Shown here: in pieces, positions 56,513-57,309 of the stretch
Position numbering within the stretch: position 1 is the first letter of the stretch
Layout: each line of letters begins with the position of its first letter
From: Ignavibacteria bacterium
GTDB lineage: Bacteria > Bacteroidota > Ignavibacteria > Ignavibacteriales > Ignavibacteriaceae
Assembly (NCBI GenBank): GCA_021286645.1
Contig: JAJTBZ010000055.1
Span: 1-57,309 of the forward strand
Length of the DNA stretch: 57,309 nucleotides
Direction of reading: 5' to 3'
Program-made: the position numbers and the translations under genes
Notes under the pieces: generated by a model
Seen by the model: the letters and a program-made list of their open reading frames with translations, nothing else
The model's database searches: none
Told to the model about the DNA's origin: nothing

Positions 56513-57309
56513 TTATTCAAAAGTAATATCAAATTCCTTTAATTTTCGGTATAAAGTCCGTTCACTTATACCTAATATTTTTGCTGCAAGCCGTTTATTG
56601 TTATTTGTCCGGTGCAGAGCGTTAACTATCGCCCGTTTTTCTATATCCTGCATCGCGAATATTTCTTCAGTTTTAACACTTTTATCCGATTCAATCTGCT
56701 GCTCATGCAACATATCCTTTAACTCAAGAATATCCTTCTTAATCTCGAATAACGCCCGCAAAATAAATTCCCGATCCATATCGGCAGGCGTTTTGCCCAG
56801 CGCTACCGGTAAATTTCGCGGCTCGGCCAGGGGACTGACATTATGCAAAATCGGATATAAATCTTCTGCCCGGATGATAGACGATTTTGCAAGTGCAGCC
56901 GCGGTTTCAACGGCGTTTTTCAACTCGCGTATATTGCCCGGCCATGAATAACGAATTAACACTTCCAGTGCTTCATCTGAAAGCCTCATTGAGCCAATAT
57001 TATTTTTATCCCTGAAACCGCGCAGAAAATGTACCGCAAGTTCTTCAATATCCGACTTCCTCTTGCGTAAAGGCGGAATATGTAAAGTAACTGCTTTCAA
57101 TCGGAAATACAAATCCTGCCGGAATTTCTTCTGATCTACCTCATTTTGTAAATCTTTATTCGTTGCGGCTATATACCGAACATCAACCTTTGTAACGGTT
57201 TCCGCACCAATTGGCATAAATTCTTTTAACTCAATTGCCCGAAGCAATTTAACCTGTGTCGTTAACGGCATTTCTGCTATTTCATCCAGAAACAGCGTTC
57301 CATGGTCTG
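56513..57309 (-). CDS. sigma-54-dependent transcriptional regulator, 5' part outside window
   Basis: The visible part, about 265 residues, begins at Walker B (DHGTLFLDEIAEMP) and continues through AATNKDLQ, FRQDLYFRLKAVTLHIPPLRKR, WPGNIRELKNAVE to a Fis-type helix-turn-helix (NNNKRLAAKILGISERTLYRKLKEF). AAA+ activator of RpoN polymerase. The Walker A, GAFTGA and any sensor domain are beyond the edge. An internal ATG at 57271 is not the start. Confidence 0.95.
   Translation of the reverse strand, partial: DHGTLFLDEIAEMPLTTQVKLLRAIELKEFMPIGAETVTKVDVRYIAATNKDLQNEVDQKKFRQDLYFRLKAVTLHIPPLRKRKSDIEELAVHFLRGFRDKNNIGSMRLSDEALEVLIRYSWPGNIRELKNAVETAAALAKSSIIRAEDLYPILHNVSPLAEPRNLPVALGKTPADMDREFILRALFEIKKDILELKDMLHEQQIESDKSVKTEEIFAMQDIEKRAIVNALHRTNNNKRLAAKILGISERTLYRKLKEFDITFE

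Overview
The window is a 57 kb piece of a bacterial chromosome. It is AT-leaning and almost entirely coding, with nearly every gene on the minus strand. Three things point to the Ignavibacteria/Chlorobi side of the FCB group: a large secreted protein ending in an NYPNPFNP-type type IX secretion (T9SS) sorting domain, a sigma-54 regulator placed directly before lptE, and a GWxTD-domain protein. Shine-Dalgarno (SD) sequences (GGAG or GAGG) and sigma-70-type promoters (for example TTGACA-17-TATATT) are plainly used. The lineage is inferred from gene content only.

Regions, in minus-strand transcription order. (1) 57309 to 42008: sigma-54 regulator (cut by the window edge), lptE, a processive family-2 glycosyltransferase, a TPR protein, an alkyladenine DNA glycosylase, a family-9 glycosyltransferase, a DUF3108 protein, a CPBP membrane protease, a zinc-ribbon/DUF2007 protein, cdsA, rimO, a GWxTD protein, a PfkB sugar kinase, an Omp85-type outer-membrane protein, a lipoprotein MsrA and an XdhC-family protein. 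Most are tightly packed or overlap by 4 bases; the common theme is the cell envelope. (2) 39879 to 42005, the only plus-strand genes: dnaG and a small 2[4Fe-4S] ferredoxin. (3) 34904 to 39208: a 1434-residue T9SS-sorted secreted protein, with a 670-base gene-free stretch before it and a strong terminator after it. (4) 34554 to 3701: about 31 kb of translation and transcription genes in one direction: tRNA-Tyr, tRNA-Gly, tRNA-Thr, rpmG, tRNA-Trp, secE, nusG, rplK, rplA, rplJ, rplL, rpoB, rpoC, rpsL, rpsG, fusA, tuf, then the full S10, spc and alpha clusters to rplQ, ending in a perfect hairpin terminator. A tRNA-Gln gene lies inside the spc cluster between rplR and rpsE. (5) 3641 to 1: engB, a membrane GAF/GAF/degenerate-GGDEF protein, and deoB (cut by the window edge).

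The core is a conserved ribosome/RNA-polymerase supercluster. The points that deserve a second look are in its details: the tRNA-Gln inside spc; two genes (deoB and the Omp85 gene) whose only well-placed start appears to be ATT; frequent TTG and GTG starts in ribosomal and polymerase genes; a strong hairpin between rplL and rpoB; a terminator abutting the engB start codon; a shared CA dinucleotide after the discriminator base of all five tRNAs; and a GC-rich, possibly structured leader before the T9SS protein. I found no CRISPR array, prophage, insertion sequence or rRNA gene, and no clear accessory island.
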